64,000 nt of DNA. Origin: Romanomermis culicivorax. Taxonomy: Eukaryota > Nematoda > Enoplea > Mermithida > Mermithidae. Shown here one piece after another: positions 29,161-41,019 of the stretch. The notes under the pieces are model-generated. The model was not told the origin of the DNA, ran no database searches, and worked only from the letters and a program-made list of their open reading frames with translations. Position numbers and translations under genes: made by a program. Positions within the stretch are counted from its first letter, which is position 1. The number at the start of each line of letters is the position of its first letter. The stretch is taken from NCBI GenBank assembly GCA_963922205.1, contig CAWUHX010000141.1, positions 620,001-684,000 of the forward strand, written 5' to 3'.

Positions 29161-32100
29161 ATGGAGTGGCTTTCTAAACTTTGCTTGAAAACCATCATTG
29201 GTTCAAATTTATGGCGTGACCCGAAACATATGGACGCCGTCAGACAAAATTTGCATATGCTAAATGTAAATAATGTGACGGACACCAACTTTTGGATTTC
29301 TGTGCAAACGGATGAACCATCAATGTCACTGGCTTATTATTTTGATCTAAACCTAATCAATGATCAAAATATGCCAAAATTTAACACAAGAGCAAAAAGT
29401 TATAAATTGAAATTCAAAAATATGGATACATGCCCCAATGACCACATTCTGAGCAATATAAAAACGTCGGCCAAAGACGGGGACTTGGTGGGATTTTACC
29501 TTCATCAGAAAAGTTCCATGGACCATCCCCTAGTGTTTCCTTATTGCAATGTGAGTCAATTATCATCCAAAACAATTCTGTCACAGATTGAACGACTGGT
29601 ACAGTCCAACAATGATATGACGTTCCAGGGTGACATGTTAGTCAAATTTACGCATGTTATTCCATTAAAAGGGATGGTATATTATAAAAAAATATGGGTA
29701 CATTCAAGGAAAACTCAAACGTAACAGATGCATCGTAAAAATAAAAAATTCAGATAATTTGTGCTGCGCCAGAGCATTGGCTGTGGCCCGCGCCTATGTT
29801 GACAATGACCCCCATCTAAATACCATACGTAAACCCCGTAATACCCCCAATACAATGCAAAAACGATTGGTATGGTGGACCAACTAATGACCATGGCGGG
29901 TCTGGGGGACGTTGCAACAGGGTGTGTTTGTAGTGAAGTAGAAAAATTGCAGACTGCACTTTCGCCTCATTATCAAATAAAAGTATGGTGCAAAGAGGAC
30001 ATTAATTATTTATTTTATGAAGGTCCACCCTCAGACAAAATATTAAATCTATACTTACACGAGAGTCATTATGACCTCATAACCAGTATGCCCGCATTTT
30101 TCAACACATCATACTTCTGCGACAGGTGCAATAAATCGTATAAATGTGCAACAGACCATAAACGCCCAGTTAAATGTCCGAATTGTCGTACTTTACCTTA
30201 TTGTCCATTTGACCAGTGGATAAAATGTGACTCTTGCCTACGGTATGTCAAACAATGACTGCTTTGCAGCTCATAAAAACAATATTAATTCAAAAGGAGG
30301 ACCCTGTCTCCCAATATGCGAACAATTGTACATGTGCAAGAACTGCGGCAATTTATGCGGGCGTAAAAACAAACACACGTGCTACTCATTCTATTGTACA
30401 GTGTGCCAAGTCCGTCTCCCATGATAATCACCAGTGCTTCATTCAAAAAGCCAAATTACCAAAAAAGGATAAAAATACGCAATCCTATATATTTTTTGAC
30501 TTTGAAACAACTCAGGAAACATTAATCGATGATGAAACATTTCTGCATATTCCTATGTTATGTGTCGCCCGTAAAGTATGTGATGGGTGTAATAATGAAC
30601 AGTTAGATGCATGTGATAATTGTGGGCAAAATTTGCATATCTTTATGGGGGAAAACTGCCTCGAGGAATTCTGCACCTGGCTGTTCAGTGAGCAAAATCA
30701 AAAATCGATAGCAATCACCCATAATTCCAAGGGCTTCGACGGACAATTCATACTAAACTATATGCACAAACATTGTATCAAGCTGGAAATTGTTCCATAT
30801 GCACAAACATTCACTCAAATTAATTTCAATCGAAGGGGATGGTGTAAAAATAATTGATAGCTTCAACTTCTTACCCATGCCCTTGTCCGCATTACCCAAA
30901 GCATTTGGTATTGATGAACTTGTAAAAGGGTATTTCCCTCATTATTTCAATACGAGAGCAAACTGGGAATATGTGGGACCATTACCAGCACCTCATTATT
31001 ATGGGGCGGATTCTATGAAACCCGATGAAGCTGAAAAATTCTATAAATGGTATAATTCAAAAAGGAATACTGTAATTAACTTCAAACACGAAGTTCTAGC
31101 CTATTGTCATAGTGACGTTGATATTCTACAACAGTGTTGTATGAAATTTCATCAATTATTTATCAATCAAATGGGTGTTGACCCATTCTTAAGTAGCCTT
31201 ACAATGGCCAGTGTGTGCAATCTCGTGTATAGATTGAACCATATGCCTGAAAATGTCATTGGCGTGGTGCCTTTCGGGGGATAAAAACGATAACATATGC
31301 AATCAATAATTGCAATTAAATGGTTAAAATGGCTGTCAGTGACAAACCAAACCCAAATTAGACATGCGGGAAATGGTCCAGAAATTAAAATTGGCAATTA
31401 CAAAGTGGATGGTATACAGGGTAAAAACATATACCAATTTCAGGGTTGCTACTATCATGGGTGTCCAAAATGCTTCCCCGACTGTAATAGAAAAATACTA
31501 AATGGCCTAATGTCCATAGACGATGCTCATCAAAGAACTCTCGATAAAATAGCATTCCTCAAAGGTAATGGGTATAATGTCATGGAAATGTGGGAATGTG
31601 AACTCGATATCCAACTCAAAATTGATCCTGATATGCAAAAATTCTTCGTCTCGGTTAAATTGCACAAACCCATCAATCGGAGGGATGCATTCTTTGGCGG
31701 GCGCACTAAAGCAACATGCTTATATTATTGTACAAAAAATAATGAAAAAATTCGTTTCACTGACATATGTAGCCTGTACCCATGGGTGTGTAAATATGGA
31801 TGATTCCCCTTGGGTCACCCCGATATTATAATTGAAAATTTCCAACTGATATTACCAGGGGTCAAACCATATGAAGGACTAATTAAATGCAAAGTATTAC
31901 CTCCTCAAAAATTGTTGCATCCTGTATTACCTTACAGAACAAGGCAAAAATTAACTTTTCCATTGTGCAAAATGTGTGTGGATGAAAACAATAATAAATG
32001 TGGGCATATGGATGATGAAAGGTCACTCAGTGGTATGTGGGTATGTCACGAACTTTATAAAGCTGTGGACCTTGGATATATTGTCCTGGAAATACACGAG

Positions 32101-33075
32101 GTATGGCAATATTCCCAATTCTCGCAGTACAAAAATGTCAACAGCAGCTTACCTGATGGCCTATTCACTCAATATATGAATCAATTCATAAAAATCAAGC
32201 AAGAAGCAGATGGGTGGCCATCGTGGGTGCAAACTGATGAGGACAAACAAAAATATCTGCAGGAATGGGTCAACAAAAAAAATATTCAGTTGGATCCCTC
32301 AAAAATCAATAAAAACCCTGGCTTGAGAGCTCTCGCAAAGTTATGTCTCAACAGCTTCTGGGGAAAATTCGGCCAAAGGAGTAATATGATGCAAAGTGAA
32401 TATTTCACAAAACCATGTGAGTATTTCAAGCTTTTAAATGATAATAGTAATATTATACACAGTACTCATGCTGTAAGTAATGAGATGATCATGGTAAATT
32501 ATACCAAATCTGATGATTTTGTACACATATTGTCCAATACTAATTCTGTGTTAGCCGCTTATGTAACATGTCATGCGCGTCTCAAACTGTACTCTTATAT
32601 CGAAAAATTACAAGATCGTGTACTATATTTTGACACTGATAGCTTAATATATTTGAGTAGGCCCTCCCACATATATGAAGTGCCTGTAGGTAATTATTTA
32701 GGCGAAATGACTAATGAGCTTGAAAAAGACTATGGAACAGACGCCTATATTTGTGAATTTGTTGCTGGGGGTCCTAAAAATTACCGTTATAAAGTGGGTG
32801 TAAATAATTTAAAAAAATGTGGCTTAAAAGTTCGTGGATTTCGCTTAACTCATTCTATAGCTTCAATGTTAAATTTTGAGACTGTAAAATTTATGGTACA
32901 GCTATTCGTAAGTCAACAAATAGATTCTTACTGTAAATTAAGTTATACAAAAATCGTCCGCACTGAAGAAGTCGATGTATTAACCAAACAAATGTATAAA
33001 AACTTTAAAATTGTGTATGATAAACGTGTTGTGCTTGAAAACTATTATACACTGCCTTTTGGTTATAAAAAATAA
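29161..33075 (+). pseudogene. Protein-primed type DNA polymerase B, multiply broken
   Basis: Pieces in order: N-terminal domain MEWLSKLCLKTIIG to SQIERLVQSNNDMTFQ; KIKNSDNLCCARALAVARAY; a cysteine-rich zinc region (CDRCNKSY, CPNC, CKNCGNLCG); exonuclease motifs FFDFETTQ, ITHNSKGFDGQFIL and YCHSDVDIL; polymerase motif A near FTDICSLYPW, motif B KLCLNSFWGKFGQ and motif C YFDTDSLIYL; end LPFGYKK. This is the Polinton replicase, expected to copy the linear element from its termini. Frame changes occur near 29700, 29880, 30240, 30420, 30800 and 31284, and a TGA lies at 31801-31803. The start is the first ATG after the TATA box; the earlier GTG frame is not needed. Confidence 0.9.
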
Positions 33076-33107
33076 AAATTACACAAAATGTTTGTACCAA
33101 AATTGGA

Positions 33108-33115
33108 TATAAAAG
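33108..33115 (+). promoter_or_regulatory. Outward-facing TATA box at the right end of element 2
   Basis: Plus strand TTGGATATAAAAGGGAG, after the polymerase stop and pointing out of the element. No element gene follows it. Confidence 0.4.
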
Positions 33116-33137
33116 GGAGAAAAACTTCTTATAAGTA

Positions 33138-33145
33138 TGACGTCA
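33138..33145. promoter_or_regulatory. CRE-type palindrome TGACGTCA
   Basis: Perfect octamer about 40 bp inside the right terminal repeat, mirroring 19234-19241. Confidence 0.4.
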
Positions 33146-33183
33146 CTCGAGCTAAAGGCGGGAATGGTCCCGGTCAGGTTCCA

Positions 33184-33255
33184 GGCCCTGTACTTAAGGA
33201 TAGGCCGAAAAACGCTATCTTTTGTGTGGGGACTCCGTAGACCCCTTATACTACT
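33184..33255. repeat. Right terminal inverted repeat of element 2
   Basis: Inverse of 19111-19182, ending TATACTACT. Confidence 0.93.
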
Positions 33256-33261
33256 GTCATT
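33256..33261. other. Target-site duplication GTCATT, right
   Basis: Identical to 19105-19110. Confidence 0.92.
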
Positions 33262-33369
33262 CACCTGAAAAAGATTAATCATAACGCTAACTGTGTGAAT
33301 TGTTGCAGTAATCTCCAGAGCACAATTAAGCAGAGTACATTTTGTGTCTGTGTCTGATCTAAACATATT

Positions 33370-33560
33370 AGGGCGGTATGACAGAAGGCGGGTTAAGTTA
33401 ACCTTAGGTTAGCATTAACGTCAGGTTACGTAACTTAGAGTTAACTGTCAGGTTAGGGCTAACCCAAACTGGTATGCCAGAAGGTGGGTTAAAGTAGGGT
33501 TAGTTAACCTAAGGTTAATGATACTAACCTAGAGACAATTTCATTAACCTTGGGTTAAAG
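33370..33560. repeat. TTAACC/GGTTAA palindromic repeat cluster
   Basis: Two units of about 97 bp start with GGTATGMCAGAAGGYGGGTTAA (33376 and 33472). They are packed with GTTAACCT and AGGTTAA in both orientations, so the stretch can fold extensively. Possibly a small MITE. Confidence 0.6.
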
Positions 33561-33794
33561 AAAGCACGTGCTACTTATTCAATGTCTGAGCAAGCGTTCC
33601 CACGCTCGAACACAGGAAGTGTGTGTTGTTGCAATAAGAAGAATAATAATTGGGGAAAGGTTGTTTGCGATTGGTGTATAACATTATGATTCTCCATTCC
33701 TTGGCCTTACAATCGCATAAAAATTAGATAACGCTTTTTATTTTGCCCGTAGGCACACAATGAACGAATAATAATACAGTGGTTATGGTAATGC

Positions 33795-33828
33795 GACGTT
33801 TCGGTTGTCTACCTACTACCTTCCTCAG
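33795..33828 (-). ncRNA. Hammerhead ribozyme-like motif, arm 1
   Basis: Minus strand CTGAGGA, a short imperfect stem, then CCGAAACGTC. It matches the CUGANGA...GAAA hammerhead core, but stem II has a mismatch. Hammerheads are known in Penelope-like elements. Confidence 0.5.
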
Positions 33829-33861
33829 GCGACAATAAACTCCTTTTTTCACAAAATTCGC

Positions 33862-33930
33862 TACTTGAGGAAATTGAACCCTGGTCGTTTGATTGAGAGT
33901 CTAGAGCGCTACCACTGGGCCATGGGGGCC
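33862..33930 (-). repeat. tRNA-like segment in Penelope arm 1
   Basis: Minus strand contains a box A-like TGGCCCAGTGGTAG and box B-like GGTTCAATTTCC about 45 bp apart. It does not close into a functional acceptor stem. Confidence 0.45.
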
Positions 33931-33975
33931 AGTAGTAACTTGTTTAGAAGTGCTACATATCCTGACTTGGGGGTA

Positions 33976-35430
33976 CTAGTTCAGACTTGGGTTCCTGTCG
34001 GTTGCCCTTCTAAGGAATGCTTGGTTCCATATGTGGCCTATTTCAATGCTCTTACTACCTACATTTTTTGACCCCACTTTTTCCATCTCAATGGTTTCTC
34101 TGATCTTCCTTTTGTAGGCATTAGGCTCTTGGGCAAGTATGGTGGTATTGTCAAAATTGGGTGTACATCCACATGATAGGCAATGTTCTGCCACACCACT
34201 TTTCTCAAGGCTCAGGTTCTTGAGGGCATTTCTGTGTTCTGCAATACGGGTCTTAAGTGTTCTGCCCGTTTCTCCTATGTATACTTTCCCGCATGGAGCC
34301 ATAGGTACTTGGTATACTATACCCTGTGTATCTTCTTTATTTCTAGGTGGTGCGACTTTGCTGACTCTTTTCCTGATTGTGTCTTTACTTATGGCAACTA
34401 GTCGAACCTTGTACTTGTGGCATATTCGCTCCAGTTTCTGTGTTAGTTGGCCACTGTAAGGTATTACAACCATGCCTTTGTATTCAACTTTTTGTTGGTC
34501 ATTTGCATTTCTTCTTATATTTGCTTTGTTAATGATTGCTGTGGGATAGCCATTTTTCTTGAAGGCTTGCCTGATGTTATTATCTTCCACTTTTCTGGTT
34601 TCTTCAGTTGCGCATAGTGTACCTGACTGCAATATCATTCCCTTTACAATTCCTGCTTTGGTGTTTACAGGATGGTTTGACTGGAAGTTCAGATATTGGT
34701 CTGTGTGCGTTGGTTTACGGTAGACACTTGTTGCCATTGTCTGTCCTTGCTGTCTGACAAGAACATCTAGGAATGGTAACTGCCCATTGATTTCTGTTTC
34801 CATGGTGAACTGTATGGCTGGATTCTGTTGGTTCATATGTTCTAGGAAGGATCTTAGTTTTCCCTCACCATGGTCCCACAGGATGAATGTGTCATCCACA
34901 TATCGCAGCCAGATTCTTGGCTTGTCTGGTGCTGTTTTCAATGCTGATGTTTCAAGTTTGTCTATGAACAGGTTACAAAGTGCAGGGGATAGTGGTGAAC
35001 CCATTGCCATGCCATCTGTTTGTTGGTAGAATTTGTCTTTGAACTGGAATATGGTGCTGCGCACACAATACTCAGTTAGGTCTGCAACCTGTTGTGCTGT
35101 TAGGCTAGTTCTTTCTGCTAGGCTGCAATCTGCTTCCAATTGGGCCCTAAGATAGCTTATTGCTTCTACTACTGGAACACTTGTGAACAAGCTTACAACA
35201 TCCAGGCTTACCAACTTAGTGTTCTGATCTAACTTTATGTCCTTGATCTTGCTTACAAAGTCCTTGCTGTTGACTATGTTAGATTCTATATTGTTCTGCA
35301 ATGGACTAATGATGTTTACTAAGTGCTTAGCCAATGGATGGATTGTTGTTCCAATGCAGCTCACTACTGGTCTTAGTGGGATTTCTGGCTTATGGATCTT
35401 TGGCAGGCCATATATGTGAGGGGCCTTACA
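33976..35430 (-). pseudogene. Penelope reverse transcriptase and GIY-YIG endonuclease
   Basis: Long frame (462 codons and a little upstream) with RT motif A VSLDVVSLFTSVP, motif B TDGMAMGSPLSPALCNLFID, motif C LRYVDDTF and a thumb/linker. The C-terminal GIY-YIG nuclease follows: GIVYQVPMAPCGKVYIGETG, then RTLKTRIAEH, and a CxC pair. Such proteins nick target DNA and prime reverse transcription from it. The frame is separated from its N-terminal domain by a one-base shift near 35425, so the element is probably dead, although the catalytic residues remain. Confidence 0.9.
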
Positions 35431-36335
35431 TTGTTACTGTTTTTTCTAACTTGGCATCTTGTACTTGCTTTCTAACTTCTTTCTCTATTCGGCTAATTGG
35501 ATTTCTTTTTCCCAGGCATTTAAACTTTGTTCCATCATCCAGTATTGCCATGATCTTCTGGTCATACTCATCAGTGTTCAGTAGTACTGTTGCGCGACCC
35601 TTGTCAGCTGGTAGTATCACAACTGTCTTATCACGCTTCAGGTTCCTGATAGCACTGGCTTCCTGTCTTGTTGTGTTCAGCTTGGGTTTTTGCTCATGTT
35701 CAATTGCTTTCCTAATTTCGAACCGAAAATCACCTTGTTTGTCATTTTCTATGAAATGTGCTGCACATTCAATGTTGGCACCTATGTCTGCCATTGGATG
35801 TTGCTGTGGTGTAATAGCAAAGTTCATTCTTTTGGCTAGCACTTTTCTTTCTACATCTGTTAGTTGCCTATTGCTTTTGTTCACAACCACTTTGTTTATG
35901 TCTAGTTGTGGTGCATTCACATTCTTTGGCATCAGCTGTTGGAACTTTGCTTTTTGCCGGTTCTTGGCATTCTCAAATGTAACTCTGGCTGTGTGTTTGG
36001 TTGATGTGTTCATCCTTTGCCAGTGTTCATCTATTACCTTGGACTGTATGCTGGTCTCCAGTTCTTGTTTTTCTGCTGTTAGCTGGTATTTTTTATACCT
36101 CACGTAATTAATCCTTTCTCTTACTAATGCAAGTTCTGCATGTCTGAGGATTGTCCTTGATCTTTGTGAGCCACAAGGGTCTGTAAGTCGAAGGAATCTA
36201 GGAATGATGTTGTTATCCCTGCATCTCATTAGGAATGTTAGGGTTGATGTGCATTCAGATAGTTTAGCACTGCACTTGTCAAGTTTCTGGAATATAGTAA
36301 GTATGTCAGGACCATACTGTGTACATAATATTTGG
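35426..36335 (-). pseudogene. Penelope protein N-terminal domain
   Basis: About 300 codons of the helical N-terminal region, containing HAELALVRERINYVRYKKYQ and the RT-proximal KRDKTVVILPADKGRATVLL, a block shared by Penelope-like proteins. It ends at a TAA at 35426. The first part of the apparent open frame (36340-36481) is antisense of arm 2 and not part of the gene. Confidence 0.75.
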
Positions 36336-36733
36336 CGAAAGGTATAGTATACCAAGTACCTATGGCTCCATGTGGGAAAGTATACATAGGAGAAAAGGGC
36401 AGAACACTTAAGACCAGTATTGCAGAACACAGAAATGCCCTTAAGAACCTGAGCCTTGAGAAAAGTGGTGTGGCTGAACATTGCCTATCATGTGGATATA
36501 CACCCAATTTTTACAATACCATCATACTTGCCCAAGAGCCTAATGCCTACAAAAGGAAGATCAGAGAAACCATTGAGATGGAAAAAGTGGGTTCAAAAAA
36601 TGTAGGTAGTAAGAGCATTGAAATAGGCCACATATGGAACCAAGCATTCCTTAGAAGGGCAACAGACAGGAACCCAAGTCTGAACTAGTACCCCCAAGTC
36701 AGGATATATAGCACTTCTAAACAAGTTACTACT

Positions 36734-36804
36734 GGCCCCCATGGCCCAGTGGTAGCCCTCTAGACTCTCAATCAAACGACCAGGGTTCAATTCCCTCAAG
36801 TAGC
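36734..36804 (+). repeat. tRNA-like segment in Penelope arm 2
   Basis: Plus strand ATGGCCCAGTGGTAG and GGGTTCAATTCCC resemble pol III boxes A and B. Inverse of 33862-33930. Confidence 0.45.
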
Positions 36805-36833
36805 GAATTTTGTAAAAAGAAGTTTATTGTCAC

Positions 36834-36867
36834 CTGAGGAAGGTAGTAGGTAGACTACCGAAACGTC
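36834..36867 (+). ncRNA. Hammerhead ribozyme-like motif, arm 2
   Basis: CTGAGGA, then A, stem GGTAG/CTACC with an 8-base loop, then GAAACGTC. Stem II is perfect here, unlike arm 1. The cleavage site and helices I and III were not resolved. Confidence 0.55.
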
Positions 36868-36979
36868 GCATTACCATAACCACTGTAGTATTATTCGTTC
36901 ATTGTGTGCCTATGGGCAAAATAAAAGCGTTATATAATTTGTATGCGATTGTAAGGCCAAGGAATGGAGAATCATAATG

Positions 36980-38054
36980 ATATAGTGGTTCTATTGGTGC
37001 CTAATGTCAGTTCTCGGGAATCACTGGCCATTTCCTTATTCACTAAAATTCGTTTGTATTAATGTTTCATCCTTAATATATTTTTTTCTAAACACCACCT
37101 TCTCAATGGATGTTGTCATTTTTGACAATGATAAGAGTGTTACAGTCTAAAATTGGTGGGAGTAGTTTCCAACAACACCTCAAACTTTGAGGTGCTGATG
37201 GAGATGCAAATAAGAATTCAGTATGGATATATATGAAATAGATTATGAAAAGATTGTTATGTTTAGGTACCTGCTTAGATCCAAAGAGGTCAGCAATATA
37301 ACTAAAGAGTCTATTGGCTTGTATCCAACCAACTACTGTAGGTCACTCAAAGGAGCTTCCTGGAAGCAATCAGCTGAGTATAGTGCAACAGTTCTCTAGC
37401 AGAACTAACACAACCTTCAGTCACAAGTAAGTAACTGGAAACTCTAACTCTTGCAATTGAAAAGCAATCAGGGTCGCCCCAGATATTTCCTAAAGGCTCG
37501 CACAAATATAAAGAAGTCACTATAGATATATCCTGGAAATGCTGTGGCTTTCCTTGGTACTGGGTCCCAGTAAATCAGTGCCGTCCTCAGCTAAATGCGC
37601 GAGTATAATAATAATTATTAATAATAATATTAATAATATATCAATAATATGTGAATACGTGTTGGGGCTGTCAGCATTCCGTTTTATTGGGCAGTAGAAT
37701 AAATAAACAATATGAAACGGACGTGACTCGCCCACAACACAACAAGGTTATAAGAATCAATAAAAATCCTTTTCTGGTCGAATTGTGGCTTCGCCTAATT
37801 CATCAATTTGCCATAGATGTGGGGTGACTGTTTCCGTAAGTACATCCCCTATAAACTATGACACAAAAATCGTTTTTGGAGATGTAATTCAGAAGGTGAT
37901 CCACCCTATGAATGACATGTGATTTCATTAGCAAGCCATTGTGTAGCTGTATACAGGTTTTTATATGTGACTGGTTCTATAAGGCTCACAAAATCAGTTC
38001 CTCAGTGAAATGTTATATGCCCGAATCCATGTAGCCAGCACATCAGAAAAATAA
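36980..38054. other. No gene seen
   Basis: An AT-rich ATAATAATA tract lies at 37600-37645. No coding or strong repeat. Confidence 0.5.
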
Positions 38055-38128
38055 CCCTCAGTGAGGGACTCGAACCCACAACCTTCCACTTACAAGCCTA
38101 ATGCCCTACCAACTGCACTAACCATGCC
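38055..38128 (-). repeat. tRNA-derived SINE head
   Basis: The minus strand shows D-arm-like TAGTGCAGTTGGTAGGGCA, an anticodon-loop-like CTTGTAA (would be TGT, Thr) and T-arm GTGGGTTCGAGTCCC. Acceptor ends do not pair, so it is a SINE or tRNA pseudogene, not a working tRNA. Confidence 0.6.
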
Positions 38129-39499
38129 ATGTGGATGGCTGTAAATTGTGGTTGTAGTGGCGGTGGTGAATAGATGGCATGTCACATGATGAACAGTCGC
38201 ATGCACTACTAAACAGATTCTGATACTTCGCTGGCAAAATCACCAGTTTGGGTTCTACAAAGCTTAATAAAATTTTGCTGGTGGATATATTTCCACTTAC
38301 AAATTTTCTGACGGATGAACAGGAGACCTTTTTACTGCCAAGGTTATCAATTGTCTGAAATGATTTTTGGAATTGGTGGAAGAAAATAAACGGAATTTTT
38401 CATCTGTGAAGCCCAAAAAAAAGGTTCAATATCAGTAATTATTGTTCGAGAGACAATAATAGTTGTAATCATAGGGGAAAACTCTGAAAAAATTTTTGAA
38501 ATGATCATTTTCTATGAAAAGATGAGCAGTAGAGTTTTTCATCCGGAACAATGTGCTTCCCGTGGCGAGCAGTGGATTAGCCCTCCGCTGTATGGTTGAA
38601 TAGTTTTTGGTAGTGTTTAAGATTTTCTACGATAAATTTTCTGCTTGTACTCTAAAATCAATTCGTTACTTATTTCCTATATATTATTTACTTAACCATG
38701 TATCATTTCCATACCTGTACTCCGGACTAGTCAATGTCACACAGGTATCAAATGCTTTCCACATTTATGCAAATTAGGAGGCTAAGAAAAAACGGTTAGT
38801 GTATCATTATTCCATCTGCCATGAGCAAGCAGTGCAGTTTCAGAATTTACATCTGGAATCGTTCCCTCATTAGATTGCCACAGTATTAAATTTTTCATAC
38901 ATGCAATTAAGACGTGATTTTCAGCCAGTGTGAAAAGATATTCAGTGTTATCTTTTTTGTACATCAGGGCATCGAAATTTAAGCATCAGCCAGGTCATCA
39001 TGGATTTTAAAATTTTTCCTGTCAGTTTTCATGTTTTTTTTCAAGCATCTTTATTATGCAAACACAAATTGAACAGAGAACTAGTTGTATGTTTATCATC
39101 AAATTTAATATAAATGACCACTCACATTTCGGAAACATTGTATTTTACAGACAGGTTATCATGTTCCTCTCCTGGAACTTTCCGCCTCACCATTATGATC
39201 AACACAAAAATCAAAGCTATCATGATCAATATCAATATTATAATACTGGTGCAGATCCAAATGACGAGGGCATGGCTTGTACTATTTGCTGAAATAAAAA
39301 TTTAAAATGTGTGGTTGTTATCCCAGAAAATCTCAGGAACCATCACTGACCATTCCATGTAGGGCATTTTGGATCAGTGCGATTTGAGTAAAAATTCCAG
39401 GCGGTTGAATATATTTTGATAGCATTGACTACTATAAAAGAAAAATGGCATAAAAAGTGCACATTGTTCACTTGTTTAAGTTCTTGCTGGGTGATACTG
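38129..39499. other. No gene seen
   Basis: Possible SINE tail to about 38300, then unremarkable AT-rich sequence. Confidence 0.45.
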
Positions 39500-40110
39500 G
39501 AGTTATCTAACAACTGACCAATGTTGGGATACATGTGACTGTGAATCAGATGAAAGGTCCATTTGGGAATGTGTATGCAACATACAACATCTCTTATCCT
39601 CGAAGTAACAGGAGAGCCCTAGTATGGTCACCAGTGTTAAAGGGGCGTCCTGGATTGTGCCACAGCTGTGCCACCACTGCTGAAGTTGGGATAGGTGTGA
39701 CTTTATGGACAACAGGTCAATGAAAATGACCGATTAGGGACTAATGAAACATCATTTCCACAGGTAGAATGTGTATGCATGCAGCATATAACATCCATTT
39801 TCCTTACAGTAACCATGAGGCTCCCAGAATAGTCCCCAGTGTTGAGGGGGCGTCCTGGACAGGGCTGCAGCTGTTTCACCACGTCAGGTAGGTGTGACCT
39901 CACTGACCAGACGTCACCTAAAATAGTCAGTTCTGAACAGACGAAACATCAATTCTACGGGTAGCATGTGCATCCCACACACAACATTCGTACTTCTGGG
40001 AGTAAAATAAGGTTCTGGTATGGTCATCTGTCTAAGAGAAGACTCTGGGATAATGCAGCTGCTCTCCCACATCTGGCTAATGTCAGGGTATGTGTGATCA
40101 TCAAAAGCAG
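39500..40110. repeat. Tandem repeat, about 195 bp, three diverged units
   Basis: Units near 39520, 39710 and 39900 share GTGTATGCANCATACAACATC, GTGTTRARGGGGCGTCCTGGA and GGTGTGACNT. Frames are not conserved, so it is non-coding. Confidence 0.7.
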
Positions 40111-41019
40111 GGCTCAACAAAAATGGTTGGATTCACAACTCATGGATTCAATGAAAAATCCCATGTATGTGTGGAATATTTTATGTTTAAATAGAGTACT
40201 TACTCCTGTTCATTGTATTGCTGGGCCGAACATAGTTGTTCCTCAAAATCTACTAATATAAATATTTTCAAACCATGCGACTTTGGGAGTATGTACAAGA
40301 AAATTATGCAGTTTATTTTATAAGGCTAAGAAATGGACAATTCACAGTAGACAAACTCGTTGATTGGTAAAGTTTGTTTTAGTGACGAATCATGTCAAAT
40401 TTGCCAAAGTAAAGTGCATTTCCACTATTCAGCCTTGTACAAATATGTGTTTATAGAAGTTTCCATTTTTAAATATTTCATGAAATTCTAATTTTTTCCC
40501 AGATTATATCAATCTTTAACACTTTTGTGCATTTTCTGAAAGTTTCTCTCCAACCGACAGACGAAAGTTCATAACTTAGTACATTTCAGATTGCTGATTC
40601 CAGAGAAGGATCGTTTTCAGAAGTACTTAGGACTTTTTGAATGATAGGCCAGATTTTTTCAGTGTCTGAACATCCCGCCTTTAACAGTTATATCAATGTT
40701 GTCACACAATAATTTACCTGACATATTTTGATTATCCATATGCGGGTATGGAAAGATGGTACCCGTTCTTTCAGGTACTATGCTAGCAGTTATATCAGCC
40801 ATAACTCTACTTGTTGCATTATGGTTTGGAGAAGAATCACTATCTGTCAACAAGAAACAGTGCTGCGAATGTTAAAAGAATCTACAATATTCACTTCAAT
40901 GTAACACATCCTACTATTAAAATCCACACCCTAGAATTTCAACAGAACTAATTATACAAGTAAATAATAAAAAATGGGCCAGATTTCTAATCTGATAGTG
41001 AATGATTCTCACAAAAGTG
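40111..41019. other. No gene seen
   Basis: AT-rich, no recognisable feature. Confidence 0.45.

Larger units (their letters stand above)
19111..33255. mobile_element. Polinton/Maverick element 2, full length (14,145 bp)
   Basis: Both ends are visible: 72-bp terminal inverted repeats starting AGTAGTATA and a GTCATT duplication on each side. Leftward genes occupy 19210-27006. A plus-strand unknown gene and a minus-strand gene follow, and polymerase B runs rightward to 33075. Capsid, protease, penton, pX and several small genes are open. The TBP-like gene, the 23029-23664 gene, ATPase, zinc-ribbon gene, integrase and polymerase have stops or shifts. The element is structurally complete but probably cannot move unaided. 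Its adenain protease, jelly-roll capsid, packaging ATPase, polymerase B and chromodomain integrase identify the family. Confidence 0.95.
33682..34323. repeat. Penelope element arm 1
   Basis: Reverse complement of 36341-36979 with scattered substitutions. It holds the GIY-YIG domain 3' end, tRNA-like segment and ribozyme-like motif. Confidence 0.88.
33682..36979 (-). mobile_element. Penelope-like retroelement with inverted arms
   Basis: A single-orientation RT plus GIY-YIG coding region (minus strand) lies between two inverted copies of its own 3' end: 33682-34323 and 36341-36979, about 640 bp each. Partial extra copies of the 3' end are typical of Penelope-like elements and arise during insertion. 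Both arms include a hammerhead-like motif and a tRNA-like segment. Confidence 0.88.
36341..36979. repeat. Penelope element arm 2
   Basis: Inverted copy of the 3' end. On the plus strand it keeps 118 codons of GIY-YIG sequence open (36332-36688), truncated and without RT. Confidence 0.88.

Noticed and set aside
34139..36107. Plus-strand frames of 106-257 codons
   Set aside because: Antisense to the Penelope RT and its N-terminal domain; the minus strand has all catalytic motifs.
38055..38128. Possible tRNA-Thr gene
   Set aside because: Acceptor-stem ends do not pair and the arms are imperfect; it behaves as a SINE head.
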